Source of the DNA: Lepidurus packardi
Lineage: Eukaryota > Arthropoda > Branchiopoda > Notostraca > Triopsidae
NCBI GenBank assembly: GCA_023053545.1
Contig: JAKZAN010000005.1
Span: 7,068,001 to 7,132,000 of the forward strand
DNA length: 64,000 bases
Direction of reading: 5' to 3'
Below the pieces are notes generated by a model that had not been told where the DNA came from, ran no database searches, and saw nothing but the letters and a program-made list of their open reading frames with translations. Below are positions 39,942 through 54,000 of the stretch, one piece after another; the first letter of the stretch is position 1, and each line of letters starts with the position of its first letter. The translations under genes and the position numbers were made by a program.

Positions 39942-41380
39942 ATGGACGTAATTGACGCCCAAGTGACCTCAGATACTTCCAGACAAGGCCATGCGGAAGT
40001 ATTAGAATTTAAAGAAAGCCCTCAACAAGACATCGTGGAGGTATCAAATGTTGCAAAAATAGACAAAAAAAACATTCGCAATGCGTCCACTCCTGTTATG
40101 TAAGCTACCGAAGGGCCATTGTTTTACAATTATTAATTCTGAGTTACTTGAACTAGCGGAAATACGAATGTGCTCGAGTATGATTTGAACTATTATATGC
40201 AACATAAAAAGCGGGGTCACGCTTATATTTTCCACCACGTCAAATATATGCCTCACCTATGTATCAAGAAGCGGAAAGATACCAACTCTGATTTGGAAGC
40301 AATGAAAAAAGTTCTGGACGTTCTCGGCTTCGATGTCAAGTGGTTTACGGATGCCAATCGAGAAAAGGTGTCTGAAAAGATCGTCAAGCGTAAGTCGTCA
40401 CATATAAGCCTTTCTTTATTCTACTACAACATACAATTACTATTTCAGTATCAAAAATGGACCACTCGGATTCTGATTGCGTACTAATTGCGGTGTTTAC
40501 ACACGGAGAACGAGACAAACTTTACGCGTGTGATGGCAAATACAAACCTACAGTATTATGGGAGCCTTTTCTACCAAGCAATTGCCCTTCCTTAGCCGGA
40601 AAACCAAAAATTATCATCATACAGGTTAGTCATCAATTGATATATTATCGGAAAAAAAAAAGATCTCAATTATACAAGGCTTGTCGAGGAGCACGAGTTG
40701 ACGCAGGAACATCTTTTAAAGTGGGAGCCGATAGCTCTGGAATGCAAACTGAAATAGACGCAGCTGCTACTCGTTCTGTCGAAAGCGGTATCTTCCCGTT
40801 TTCGATACCGTTTCATGCCGATTTAGTGATTGCAAGTAGCACACTGCCAGGTAGCTATTAACACATATGGATAATCACTTTATGTGTACCGTCTTTTGTG
40901 GTAAAATTAGGTTTCTATTCCTTTCGAAATGAACTTAAATCAGTTGACTACTGGTCGATAAGTTTATTTGGAATCTTTCCTTTCTTCGTTCCTCGTGACC
41001 TCTTCCAATGGCCAAGTATTGATATCGGCTACAAATTTTCTAGAGCTAACCTTTTTTTCTCGGCAGTCTGGATGCGAAATCGGAGAGTGGAGGCGGAAGC
41101 AAGCACTAGCACCGACGCAAGTAAGACGCAACGTCTTGGCTCCTGGTTTATTCAAACTTTGATCAAGGTACTCGAGGAATTTAGCGATACAGAAGACTTG
41201 CTTTCAATGTTAACTATAACAGCCTGTCAAGTTGCTACCAGGTTTGAAACTTATTCCGATGATGATTACTTAAACCTGAAAAAGCAGATCCCATGTATCC
41301 AATCTACGCTCACTCGCAAAGTATTCTTTCATCCGAACCCGCCAGCTCCTAAAGCAAACAAAACTTTTAAGCTTTTCTGA
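39942..41380 (+). CDS. Executioner caspase (caspase-3/7-like)
   Basis: Six exons encode 367 residues: 39942-40099, 40157-40389, 40449-40624, 40679-40850, 40911-40961 and 41067-41380. Executioner caspases are cysteine proteases that cleave after aspartate during apoptosis. A short prodomain (about 60-70 residues, no CARD or DED) precedes the p20 part, with the P1-binding Arg in KKRKDTNSD, catalytic His149 in FTHGERD and catalytic Cys191 in QACRG. A likely inter-subunit cleavage site is TEID216-A. The small subunit carries FYSFRN, GSWFIQTL and KQIPCIQSTLTRKVFF. Between FYSFRN and GSWFIQ the model has about 34 residues where caspase-3 has four; another splice choice could shorten this. An identical copy lies at 60912-62350. 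Confidence 0.92.
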
Positions 41381-42041
41381 TTGACGTCTATCATCTTAAC
41401 TACATTAGAAAAGTTCTATCCATGTCTTGCCTAGTCGTCATTTTGTCCCTAAACACTTTGCTTTCAAAGCAAAAATGTTATTCCTTAATACGTAACAGGT
41501 AATTGCGAAATTTCATCTGCTTTTCCTGCAAGTTGTTGAAAAATAAACTTGTTTATAACGTTTGACTTGAACATCTAACTGAAAGGGTGGGACGTATAAT
41601 CAAATTGAAACGGTTGGATATACATCCCACCCGTCTTTCTTCGTGAGACGTGTGCCCGCTTCTTACAATTGAAGCAAGTACCGTGGTACCGCCTTTCGTA
41701 TTCCCATGCGTTGTTTACTTGTCTGCAAATGTCCAGTCATCGAAAACAAAACTCTTGACAATTAGATCCATTCCCAGGAGTGCGCTATTCATGGATTTTT
41801 TTAGATGATTGTCCATAAGCCAGGTCTGAAAAGTTAGTTTGACAGAACAGAAAGCTAACAACAACTTTAGCTTTAGTGATGTTCTATACAAGGTGTCCAA
41901 AGCTACGTTCAAGCAGGTTGATATGGTAACACGACTGACAAACGGGTTGTTTGATCAATGGAAGCAGTTCGAGGCATGATGAAAGTTTTCTTTTGATCAG
42001 AGCCATATGTTTCCCATCGTTGAAGCAAGCAAGGCTGAATC
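41381..42041. other. Spacer between caspase and dynein genes
   Basis: This 661-bp interval holds the caspase 3' UTR and the promoter of the dynein gene, both on the plus strand. A palindrome-like ACCGTGGTACC lies at about 41680. No gene seen. Confidence 0.5.
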
Positions 42042-45000
42042 ATGGGTGAAAAACCTCCTGAAAACTTACTTAGCGACTCTCGTTTGGAATTTCTCGCAAC
42101 GGTTGTTCACAAATCCTTGAGGCTAAAAGCCGACCGATGGGCGAAACTAATTGCAGTTGACGAAGCACGCCGCACAATCCAGGTTCCTTTCCATTATTGT
42201 AACTGCCTGACTCACTTTTACATACTATATTACTCTCCCCTTTATTTCACAGGAATTTCTTGATCAAGAGGGTATCCCCTTGCTAATTATTAGTCAGACG
42301 GGACCGGGAGTACTTTCCGTTTCCAGTGCTCCAATCAGCCCAAGCAATCCTCTCACTGGACCGGGCGCCTCAAGCTCTCGCTTGAAATCTGTTTATTTTC
42401 TCAAGAAAAGGGCCGAAGCTGTATCACGGGTTGACCCCAGGTCTTCACTCTTGTTTGGCGATATCAGTCCTCAGCCGCTGGAGCAAGTCATGTCTTTCCT
42501 TGATGACGTAACTTTCCACTCTCTAATTACATAACCATTCTTGAACCACTGTCACAAAAATCTCTCGTTTTGAATTTTCTTCATTAATATACATTTGAAT
42601 TATGGGTAGGTTGTGGTTCCTACAATCGAGAGCTCCGTAACTGAGCAAGGTTACCCTTCTTTAATCGTCCAAGACCTACAACGAGAAGCTCGGGCTCTTC
42701 GAGGGGCTGTCGCCCGCGTTAGAGGCACTCTAGAGGGCCAAACTGTTCTTCCGGTGACTTGGCGAGGGCCACTTGAAAGGGAAGAACACCCACCTTTGAC
42801 CTCCCGATCAGCCGCTTTCTTGTCTCGAACCGACCTTGAGCAAGCGGTGCAAGGCTGGTCGCAGCAACTTGCACCAATCTTGGCAGACGATACGAAAGCT
42901 GAGTTTCTTCCTAGAAATTCGCCCCAAGAAGGCAATACGAAAAACCCCAACAGAACCAAGACTTACCTTTCGTTTGTAAACAGAAATCAGCTACTGGAAG
43001 AATAGAGCTCAAGATCTGGAAGGCATTTTTGGGCAAATGAAAAAAGAAAATGTACGGAAAATGGCCGCAAATCTGGAACAAGCGAAAAGCGCCTATGCCG
43101 ACACATTTCGCGGTCTTCTCAAGCAAGTTGTTACAGGTAAATTAGCTTCCCACCACAAAATAATAAAAACAGGAAATAAAAATATAAGAAATTAGCACTT
43201 TATCTTACCTTCTTTTTTAGCTTTGGCAGAATCTCAAGACATTGCGTTACACCTGAAACCCTTAGCTCGACCCCTAGAAACCATAGAATCGGCAGAAATG
43301 TCTGAACTCCATGCCCCTTTGAAAGCCATGTTCCATTCCATAGCCCTAGTTTGGGTTTCATGCACGCATTACCGAAAACCTGCACGATTTCTAAATCTTC
43401 TTCAACAACTAGCCAACTTGATTATCGATAAAGCACGGACGTTCCTGGATCCTCGTTCGTTATTCAGCGGAGAGCCCGAAGAGTCCATGGAAAGGATTGC
43501 CACCGTGTTAGAAACTACGACACTTTACAAATCATTGTACAAAGAACAAAGAAGTTTGATTGCTCCATTATTTAAGCGCTTTAATGGAAAAGTGGAAGCA
43601 CAAGAATGGCAGTTCTCAAATCGCCTTATTTTTGGACGTTTAGAGTTTTTCATAAATCGATTGCAAGTCATCAAGAACATGTTCGTGACCTTCCAAGAAT
43701 ATGGCCGTTTGAGTCGAGTCGAGCTTAGCACTGGAAGTGGGCGGAATCTCTCCTTGCAATTGACCAATATCTGTACACAGTTCGCTGAGCTAAGAGCGCC
43801 GTTTCTGTCGGGCATCTCTGGCGATTGTTTAGAGCCCGAAAATGAAGTTTTCAATTCCGCGGTCAAGGGATTTGAAAGAGGAATTAACGCTCTGGAGAAG
43901 AAATTGTGCGCTGTTTTGGGTCACGCTCTGGACGATTGCACCCATCCCCAAGCTGCAGGCAAGGTGGTAAGTTTACTGGGCACCTTTATGGAACATCCCG
44001 TTCTCCAAGCTCGTTTACAGCAAAGTTTCCCGCATTTGGCGGATATGGCATTGCAAGAAATTAAAGTTTGCCAAGATCTCTACCTAAAATTGGCCTCACA
44101 AACGTCGCGCTCTGACAGCACTCGTCCTCCTACCGCGGCCGCAGTCTTCAATTTACGCGAATTGGATAAACGAGCCTTGGGACCGGTAAAAGCCTTGCAG
44201 AACTTGAGCATTACATCCCAAACTCCCCAGGCTCATCAAGCGTTTGAGCGATATGAACAATTAACGGAGCAACTAAAGTGCTTGGAAGCGATCGTGGTGT
44301 GTAACTGGGCCAAGAACCTGGGACCCGTACTATCGTCAGTGACGCAGCCATTGCTGGTTCGGAATAGACATTTTGTCGCTGCTAATGTCCACTCTCACGT
44401 AAGCTAATTATATTAAGGTCCAATGCAAAGTAGATGACTATGATCTTTTGTTGGGGCGTTAGTTTGCCGTCGCGCTGTGGGAAGCACGGAGCCTTTTGCA
44501 GTTAGAAGTAAAAATCCCTCTCGAAGCTCAAGAAATGGCTGCGAAACACGGCCATTACCAAGCGTTGTTAAATTCGGTAGATTTGATCGTTACGAGCTAC
44601 CGTAACATCAAGAGCATGACTTCCTACCAATTAAACGCGCTACTACGCCCTCGTTTAGAAACACTGGAAGACCTCGTGGAACTCGCATTAGTTGAGCGTA
44701 CATGGGATACACCTGCCCTTACTTTGGACCCCTTTTTACAACAGCTGGAGCAAATAGTTCTAGCTGTGGAGTCCACTTTGAACGAGTTGTTCAGTTTGCT
44801 GGAATCGATCAAAAGTGTCACAAGCCTATGGTGCAAAGCGCCCTTGTTGGACCGCATGGATGTAGCTATAGAGAATCATGATCTGGTTTCGAAAAGATAC
44901 GGTGAAATTGCCGTTGGAGGCAAGAAAATCGAAAGTGTACTAGGAAAGATAAGGATTTTGCTAGAAATCGAGCATGAAAATGAAGCGTGGACGGCGTTCA

Positions 45001-48000
45001 TTGGCGTCGTTGAGAAAATCGTACTTGAGGGTCTCCTGCGGACTGTGGGAATTAGCTTCAGTTATCTCTTGGATCATACTCATCCCAGGTATTGCTCTTC
45101 TTCAGCTATGGTAGAAGTTTCCTTGGAGCTCCAGAAATGTGGACCTGTTTTTAACCCTTCTTTGAATGATGACGACCCGAAAGGCTTAAAACAGCTATTT
45201 GAACAGAATGTCAATCATATCCTTCATGTTGCGGGTCACGTTCAGCGTTTGTCTCGCCAAGACAGTTATCAGGTAAAAAAAAAAAAAAAATTTTACACCA
45301 ATAAATGTGTCTACTTGAAATTGATGAGAGATTTATGTATTATAAGTATATTTCTGCATTTATTTCTGGTTAGGCAGAAGTAGCAGAGAATCATGATGTT
45401 CTAGACATGCGAAACAAGCTCTGGGATCGGCTTAATAAGGCTTTGAACCATGCTCGCGGTTTTCGACGGGAATTCGACAAATATTCGCATCTGTGGGCCT
45501 CTGATATGCATGATTTCTTGCTCAGGTTTGTCCAGACAGCTTGCCCGCTGGCACCTGTGGTAGAAGATAGCAAAACGCGCTTAACAAGCGTGCTGGAGTC
45601 TGAGTTTAGCCCTCCCACGTTAGAGAATTATCAGGAGCAGTTGCAGTACCTGCAGAAACTACAAATTGAGCTTTTCATCCACGAAAATTACCGCTTGGTA
45701 GACAATTGGCTGAAGGTTCATGTCCAACCGGCGATGCACGGCTTGGAGCAGTTGATAGAGTCTTGGAAGCAATTGTTCATCCAGCATTTAACCGAACACG
45801 TCACGGACAGTTTGGAGGAATTAGAGCAGTTCATCCAAGACGCGGAAGAAGGTTTATTAAGACCTGTCGCACCTGATGGACAAGGAGGAGCTGCTTTATT
45901 GACGGTTATGGCTCATTTAGCTGACGTGAAAAACCGCCAAGTTTCCATTGATGCCCTTTTTCCCGAACTTGGCCAAGCTGCACAGCTTTTGAGAATGTAT
46001 GACCACGAACTTTCTGAAGAGCTACTTCTCATCTTGAACGTACGTCAATTGTTAAGTTTTCTAATAACCTGTGACATGCAACGAATAACTTAATGCAGAG
46101 CTGTAAGAAAGCCGCCGTAATGGACACTGTTTTCGTTCATAGGAATTGCCCGGAAGATGGAAAAGACTGAAACAAGCAGCCCAAGCAGCTCGCCAGCAAG
46201 TAGCATCTTTGCAAGCGAATGAAATTGCCACATTGAGACGAGCTATTATAGCGTTCGACAGTAAACAGCTGCAGTTTCGCGAAGAATTCCATAAACTGCA
46301 CTTCTTTCGGTACGATTGCGCGGATGCGTATATCCAGCTGGATGGTTCCAGTAAGAAGTTGGGCGTTCTGGAGACGGAAATGCGAAATCTGGTTGAGTCT
46401 GCTGCGTTATTTGAAGTCAACGTCACCGAATTTAAGCCGCTAAAAAACTGCAGAAAGGAAACTACCATGTTAAAGCATCTCTGGGATTATATCTTTATCG
46501 TGCGAACGAGCGTGGAGCATTGGAAAACGACACCTTGGAAAGATATTGACGTTGAACGTATGGAAATCGAATGTAAACACTTCGCCAAGAATATCCGAGG
46601 TTTAGATAAAGAAATGCGTAATTGGGACGCTTTTACTGGCTTGGAAAGCGCTGTAAAGAACTTGCTAACGTCCTTGAAAGCTGTAGCTGAGCTGCAGAAT
46701 ACAGCAGTTAAGGAACGACATTGGGCGCAGTTGATCGAGGCCACCAAACGTAAACCGTACTTGCGGGAAAACTTCACTGTCAATTTTGTAACAGACCAAG
46801 ACACGACGTTAGCGGATCTACTAGCTTTGCATTTGCACCGATACGAAGAAGAAGTAAGGGCTGTAGTAGACCGAGCGGTCAGAGAAGTCTCTATGGAACG
46901 AGTCCTACGAGAATTGGAAGCAACGTGGGCCTTGTTGGAGTTAGGAAGAGAAAGTCACCCACGCACGGGTTTGACGCTATTGAAAGCCAATGATGAACTC
47001 ATCGCCACTTTGGAAGATAATCAAGTACAATTGCAAACACTGGCAACTTCCAAATACGTCGCACATCTCATGGGTGAAGTCTTAGCTTGGCAAAAGAAAC
47101 TCGCGTTGGCCGATTCTGTCATTTGCCAATGGTGTGATGTTCAAAGGTCGTGGAGTCATTTAGAGTCAATTTTTGTGGGCTCAGAAGATATCCGGAAGCA
47201 ACTACCAGCTGATTCCCAACGATTCGACGACACCAATCAAGGTTTTCAAGATCTCTTGAGCCAACTTTTGAGTCAACCCAACGTAATCGCAGTCGCAACA
47301 AAGCCAGGATTGCTAGTCCAGCTTGAATTCCTGCAGGACCAGCTCACCTTATGCGAAAAGGCTTTAGCGGAGTACTTGGAATGCAAACGCACTGCTTTTC
47401 CTCGGTTTTACTTCGTAGCCACGGCTGATTTATTAGACATCTTATCGAACGGAAACCAGTGCACGTTGGTCCAAAAGCACTTGACAAAATTATTTGATTC
47501 CGTAGCAAAACTGAAGATAGAGAATAAAACTGGATGTAAAGAAGGCACACAGGAAGCTTTAGGCATGTTTGCAAAGGATGGAGAGTACGTGAACTTTGAC
47601 ACACCGTTGGAATGTACCGGAATGGTGGAAGTATGGTTGAACAGTCTAGTCCGGACCATGCGTTCTACTTTGCAGTATTGGCTGCAAGAAGCTGTGGCTA
47701 CGTATGAAGAAAAACCTCGAGATCAATGGCTGTTGGAATACCCTGCTCAAGTGGCTTTAACTGCGTCGCAAATCTGGTGGGCTGCAGAAGTACAAGTGGC
47801 ATTCCAGCGCCTTGAAGAAGGCTATGAAAACGCCATGAAAGATCTCTACCGAAAACAGGTTGCTCAGTTGCACGCGCTAATTAATCAACTCCTGGGAGAT
47901 CTGACAGGTCAAGAACGCCAAAAGATCATGACTTTGTGTACTATCGATGTCCACGCCAGAGATGTCGTTGCGAAGCTAATCCAACAGAAAGTGGAATCTA

Positions 48001-51000
48001 GCAGTGCCTTTGCTTGGCAAGCTCAGCTTCGACATCGGTATTTTGTCCATTTAAGTAGTAAACAAGTTTGGAGGTTGAATTTTCTCTTTTAGGTGGAATG
48101 AAGTTCAGAAAGACTGCTGGGTAGATATTTGCGATGCCCAATTTCGTTATTGGTACGAGTATTTAGGCAATACCCCTCGTCTGGTCATTACTCCCCTGAC
48201 TGATCGCTGTTACATTACACTAACTCAGGTAAGGAGCATTGAATTTTCGGTTCTATTCGGTTGAGTTTTCTAAAGATAGGAATTGTAATTTTGTTGATAT
48301 TTTAGAGTTTACATTTGACGATGGGAGGAGCACCTTCCGGTCCTGCTGGTACTGGCAAAACTGAAACTTCGAAAGATCTCGGGAGAGCCTTAGGCATGAT
48401 GGTTTATGTTTTCAACTGCTCAGAACAAATGGACTATAAATCTTGCGGCAATATTTATAAAGGTCTGGCCCAGACTGGTGCGTGGGGTTGTTTTGACGAA
48501 TTCAATCGAATTACTGTAGAAGTACTGTCAGTCGTCGCTGTGCAAGTTAAAAGCATTCTGGACTCTGTGCGTTTAAGAAAGGAGAAATTTAATTTCATGG
48601 GGGAAGAAATTGCGTTGCAGCCGTCAGTAGGTCTGTTTGTAACCATGAACCCAGGTTACGCGGGCCGGACAGAGTTGCCCGAGAACGTGAAAGCGCTTTT
48701 CAGGCCTTGTGCTATGATTGTGCCCGATTTTGACCTAATTTGTGAAATTATGTTGGTCGCCGAAGGTTTTTTGGAAGCGAAAGCCCTCGCTAGGAAGTTT
48801 GTCACGCTCTATTCGTTATGTCGTCAATTACTTTCCCAGCAAGATCATTACGACTGGGGATTGCGGGCCATCAAGTCTGTTTTGGTCGTTGCCGGCTCTT
48901 CTAAGAGAAGCAACCACTCTTGGACGGAAGAACAAGTGTTAATGGGAGCTTTGCGAGATGCCAATTTGCCTAAACTAGTTACTGATGACGTTCCAGTTTT
49001 CTTGTCATTGGTTGGAGATCTATTTCCTAGTGTGGATAGTCCACGACTAGGAGATGCGGCCATGGATCGGATTGTAAGGCAAGCAGCTCTCGATCTTAAA
49101 TTGCAGCCCGAAGACGTCTTTGTGACCCGAGTCCTCCAGTTACACGAATTACTACAAGTCCGCCATTCCGTTTTTATGCTGGGTAAAGCTGGGACGGGCA
49201 AGACACAGGTTTGGAAGACGTTGCTCAAAGCGTATTCGCTGTTACGTCTGCGGCCGGTCTGTATTGATCTGGACCCTAAAGCCGTGACGAGCGACGAGCT
49301 TTTCGGGTTTGTCAATCCCACGACCCGGGAATGGAGGGATGGCTTGTTTTCTTCCATCATACGCGACCAAGCTGCTCTTACGAACAACTCACCAAAGTGG
49401 ATCGTCTTGGATGGAGATATTGACCCACTCTGGATCGAATCCCTGAATACGCTCATGGATGACAACAAGGTCCTAACCTTGGCGAGTAACGAACGTGTTT
49501 CTCTGACTCCGCATATGCGCCTAATCTTCGAAATTTCACACTTAAAGTCTGCTACGCCTTCGACAGTGTCCAGGGCAGGAATTCTGCATTTAAACCAACA
49601 AGATCTGGGCTGGACACCATACGTAACGAGTTGGATTGAGACGAGAACGAATAGCAGCGAAAGAGCACATCTGTCTATACTCATGGACAAGTACGTGCCG
49701 AGTTGCTTGGAAGTCTTGAGGAGCCGTTTCAAGCCGGTAATTCCCTTACCGGAAATCTGCCACCTGCAAATGCTCTGCAAACTGTTAGACTGCCTCCTTG
49801 TACCCGAGCATCTTTCAGCAGACAGTCCCCGTGATCTTTATGAGCAGTATTATGTATTTGCATGCGTATGGGCCTTCGGCTCTGCTCTCAATCCAGAACA
49901 GGTAACATAGGACCCGTACTTCTTATCCTTTTGCTATCAATCTATACTTTGCTATTAATCTTGTTTCCTTATTCTATTCTTGGATCACTTTAACTAGACA
50001 TGCAATCAAAGGTTCGAGTTTAGCCAATGGTGGCTCAGCGAATTCAAATCCATTCGCTTTCCGGCCGGAGGTTCAGTGTTTGACTTTTGCATTGATCCAG
50101 AGATTCGCGAGTTCATTCCGTGGTCTGATCGTGTTCCTAAATTCGAACCCGATCCAGAACTACCGATCCATGTACGTTTCTTTTAATTTAAAGAAATATT
50201 AATTTAAATTATTTTATGATTAATTAAATAAATTTAGCTTATTATTTTTCAAAACAATTTTAGATGACGATTGTCCCGACAGTTCAAACCACTTGCTTGA
50301 GGTATTTCATGGACCTACTTTTGGCTGCTCATCAGCCGTTGCTAGTAGTTGGACCAGCTGGTTGTGGCAAAACTGCCTTGGTGGAGGAGCTCCTGGCCTC
50401 CTTACCGGAGGATTTCACGAGCTCAGTTGTCCCGTTCCATTACTACATGACCTCCGAAATGGTCCAAGCGATCTTGGAGAAACCCTTGGAAAAGAAAGCA
50501 GGCAAAATCTACGCTCCTCCTGCTAACAAGCGTTTAGTGGTCTTTATCGATGATATTAACGCGCCCATGGTTGATTTGTATGGTACTATCCAAGCGCACA
50601 CATTGCTTAGACAGCAACTGAGCTACGGGCATTGGTACGACCGATTCCGTCTCACCCAAAAAGAAATACGGAACGTGCAATACATTGCATGTATGAACCC
50701 CGCATCGGGTAGTTTCACGCTCGATTCCCGTCTACAGCGCCACTTCTTGACCTTCGCAGTCAGCAATCCGACCACGGAAGCTATTCACCAAATTTATGGC
50801 ACATGGCTGCAGAAGCATTTAAGTAATCCCTTGCAGAAATTCCCCCCAAGCTTACCCAACTTGGTACCCGGTTTGGTGGCAGCATCCATGGCGCTACACA
50901 CGAAACTGTGCCAGGTGTTTCAGCCCACGAGTGCCAAATTCCACTACGGTTATAACATGCGAGACTTGGCTGCTGTTTTTAAAGGCTTACTGTTCAGCAA

Positions 51001-54000
51001 CTCCGAAACTTTAATCACTGCCTTGGATTTGGTGCGATTGTGGGTCCACGAATTCCAGCGCGTGTACGGCGACCGGTTAGCGGATGATAAAGACTTGGAA
51101 TTATTTCGAAAAGTTTTATCCGACACCGTGAAGAAATGTTTTGACGTACGTACAGCCTTAAATTTTCCATACTATATAAAATAAACTTCATTGCCTTTTT
51201 ATTCTCACAGAGACAAGGTGGAAGCGAAGTGGAGTCTTGCTCGGGATTTTTTGTACGTCTTTTTAAATGAATTTCGTTGGGATTATCATAATTATTATCT
51301 TTCTTAGGATGTGGATGAAGTTGCTGTCTTGAAGCAGCCTTTAATCTTCTGCCATTTCTCAAGAGGATTAGGCGACTCCAAGTACTGTCCTGCTGACGAC
51401 TGGTCGGTTATTCAACCCGTTTTACACCAAGCATTGGCTTCCTACAATGATCTCAATCCGGTGATGGACCTCGTTCTCTTTGAAGACGCAATGGCACACG
51501 TGTGTCGCATTAATCGAATTTTAGAGTCTTCGAGGGGAAATGCACTCTTGATTGGCGTAGGTGGCAGTGGCAAGCAAAGTTTAGCTCGTTTAGCAGCGTC
51601 CATTTCTGGCTTTGATGTTTGCCAACTATCCACTCGCAAAGGATATGGGGTTTCTGATCTCAAAACAGATCTGTCAGTTTTATGCCTCAAAGCTGGAATG
51701 AAGAAATTACCCATTGTTTTGCTTATCACTGACGCACACTTAACTGACGAGCAAATTCTGGGACCTATTAACGACTTTCTAGCGGCGGGGGAGGTATCGG
51801 GCTTGTTCGCCGACGATGAAGTCGAAAACATTGTATCGGGCGTTCGTAACGAGGTAAAAGCCTTGGGATTGGTGGACTCGTGGGACACTTGCTGGCGTTT
51901 TTTCTTGGACCAAGTCCGTCGTCATTTGCATATCGTTCTATGCTGCTCGCCGGTTGGACCAACGCTTCGCCTTCGGTGTCAAAGGTTTCCAGCATTATTG
52001 GCATCCATGACGCTAGATTGGTTCTTACCATGGCCTCCCGAAGCCCTTTTGTCCGTTTCGTTGCGGTTCCTGCAAAATATGCCCATTTTAGCTGAGCAAT
52101 TCGCTGCGGGGGGCGTCTCAGTTCATGGCTCACGTCCATTCAAGTGTGAATGACGCCTCTCGTACTTTCCTTCAAGTCGAAGGTCGGTACAGTTATACCA
52201 CCCCCAAGTCCTTTTTAGAGCAATTGCAACTCTACCAACGGCTGCTTAACCAGCAGCATTCGGATTTACGAGGTAAAGTTGAAAGGCTCGAGAACGGATT
52301 GGAGAAACTGCGCAACGCTTCAATTCAGGGTGGATGAACTTAAAGAACGTCTAGCTGTCCAAGAAGTGGAGTTGAAGCAAAAGAAGGAAGATGCGGATCG
52401 ACTTATCCAAGTTGTACGAGTAGAGACGGAGAAAGTGACCCGTGAAAAGGGATTAGCGGACATCGAAGAGGAGAAAGTAGCCGATATCGCATTACAAGTA
52501 TCCCAGAAGCAAAAAGAATGCGAGGAAGATCTAATCAGAGCTGAACCTGCCTTGGCAGCGGCCCAGGAGGCTCTCAATACCTTGAACAAAGCCAATCTAA
52601 CCGAACTCAAGTCGTTTGGCACTCCTCCGTCAGCTGTGACCAACGTAGCAGCAGCTGTTTTAGTCTTATTAGCTCCGAACGGAAAAGTAGCTAAAGATCG
52701 ATCATGGCGGGCGGGGAAGGTCATGATGGCTCGCGTGGACCAGTTTTTGGATGCGCTAATTAATTACGATAAAGAGCATATTCATCCCGAAGTTATAAAA
52801 GCTATTCAACCATATATGGATAATCCAGAATTCGATCCGGAACTAGTTCGTTCCAAATCAGTAGCCGCAGCCGGTACTATTTTCAAGTTTTTCAAGAATT
52901 CTAGCATTCTTTTATTAATGCCTAGTTGTTCCATAGGGTTGTGCTCCTGGGTCATCAATATTATCAAGTTTTATGATGTTTATTGCGATGTAGAGCCCAA
53001 GAGAAGGGCTCTGGAGCAAGCCAATGCTGAATTGGCAGCTGCGCAGGATAAAGTCGCTGCAGTACGCGCCAAAGTGGCGGTACGTTTGACAACTAACTGT
53101 AAAATTCATATTATTAATTGATGTTATGAACGATCTAGAGTCTAGAAGCAACGCTGCAGCAGTTGACTGCCGATTTCCAGCAAGCTATGGAAGAGAAAAA
53201 GCAAAGTCAAGCACAGGCTGAAGCTACGCACCGAACATTGGAGCAAGCACATCGTCTATTGAGTGGTTTAGCCTCCGAGAAGGTTCGCTGGGCCCACGCT
53301 GTTGAAAAGTTAATCCTTTTTAGGACAGTAATTCTTATATTAATAATTTTTCTAATGACTTATAGTTTAAAGAAGAACGAAAATACGCTACCGGGGGATG
53401 TCTTACTGGCTACCGCATTCATTTCATATGCGGGCTGCTTTAGTAAGCAGTGCCGGCAAGATTTGATGCAGAAGACGTGGCTCCCTTTCCTAAGAGCTCA
53501 GGCTGGGGCTACTCCCATTTTACTGGCGCCTGATGCCGATCCTGTGGCATTGCTTGCCGACCCGGCTCAGGTAGCGGAATGGAATAACGAAGGATTACCG
53601 GCAGACCGTATGTCAGTAGAAAACGCAGCAATTCTCACTACTTGCGATCGCTGGCCTTTGATTATTGACCCGCAATTACAAGGCATTAAGTGGGTTAAGG
53701 GACATTACAGTTCCCAATTACAAGTCACCCAGTTGGGTCAGAAAGGGTTCCTGGAATCCCTGGAGCGATGTTTGCGCGAAGGCTTGCCTTTACTCATTGA
53801 AGACCTCGGAGAGGATATTGACAACGTTTTGGACCCGTTATTAGGGCGTCTGTTCATCAAGAAAGGAAGGTAACGTATTACTTGCATTTCACAAAAAATT
53901 AATTGAGGATGCAGTGGATCATTGCCATTAAAAGTCTCGCTGTCGTTATTACAGGGCAATTAAGATGAACGATAAGGAAATTGAGTACAATTCAGATTTC

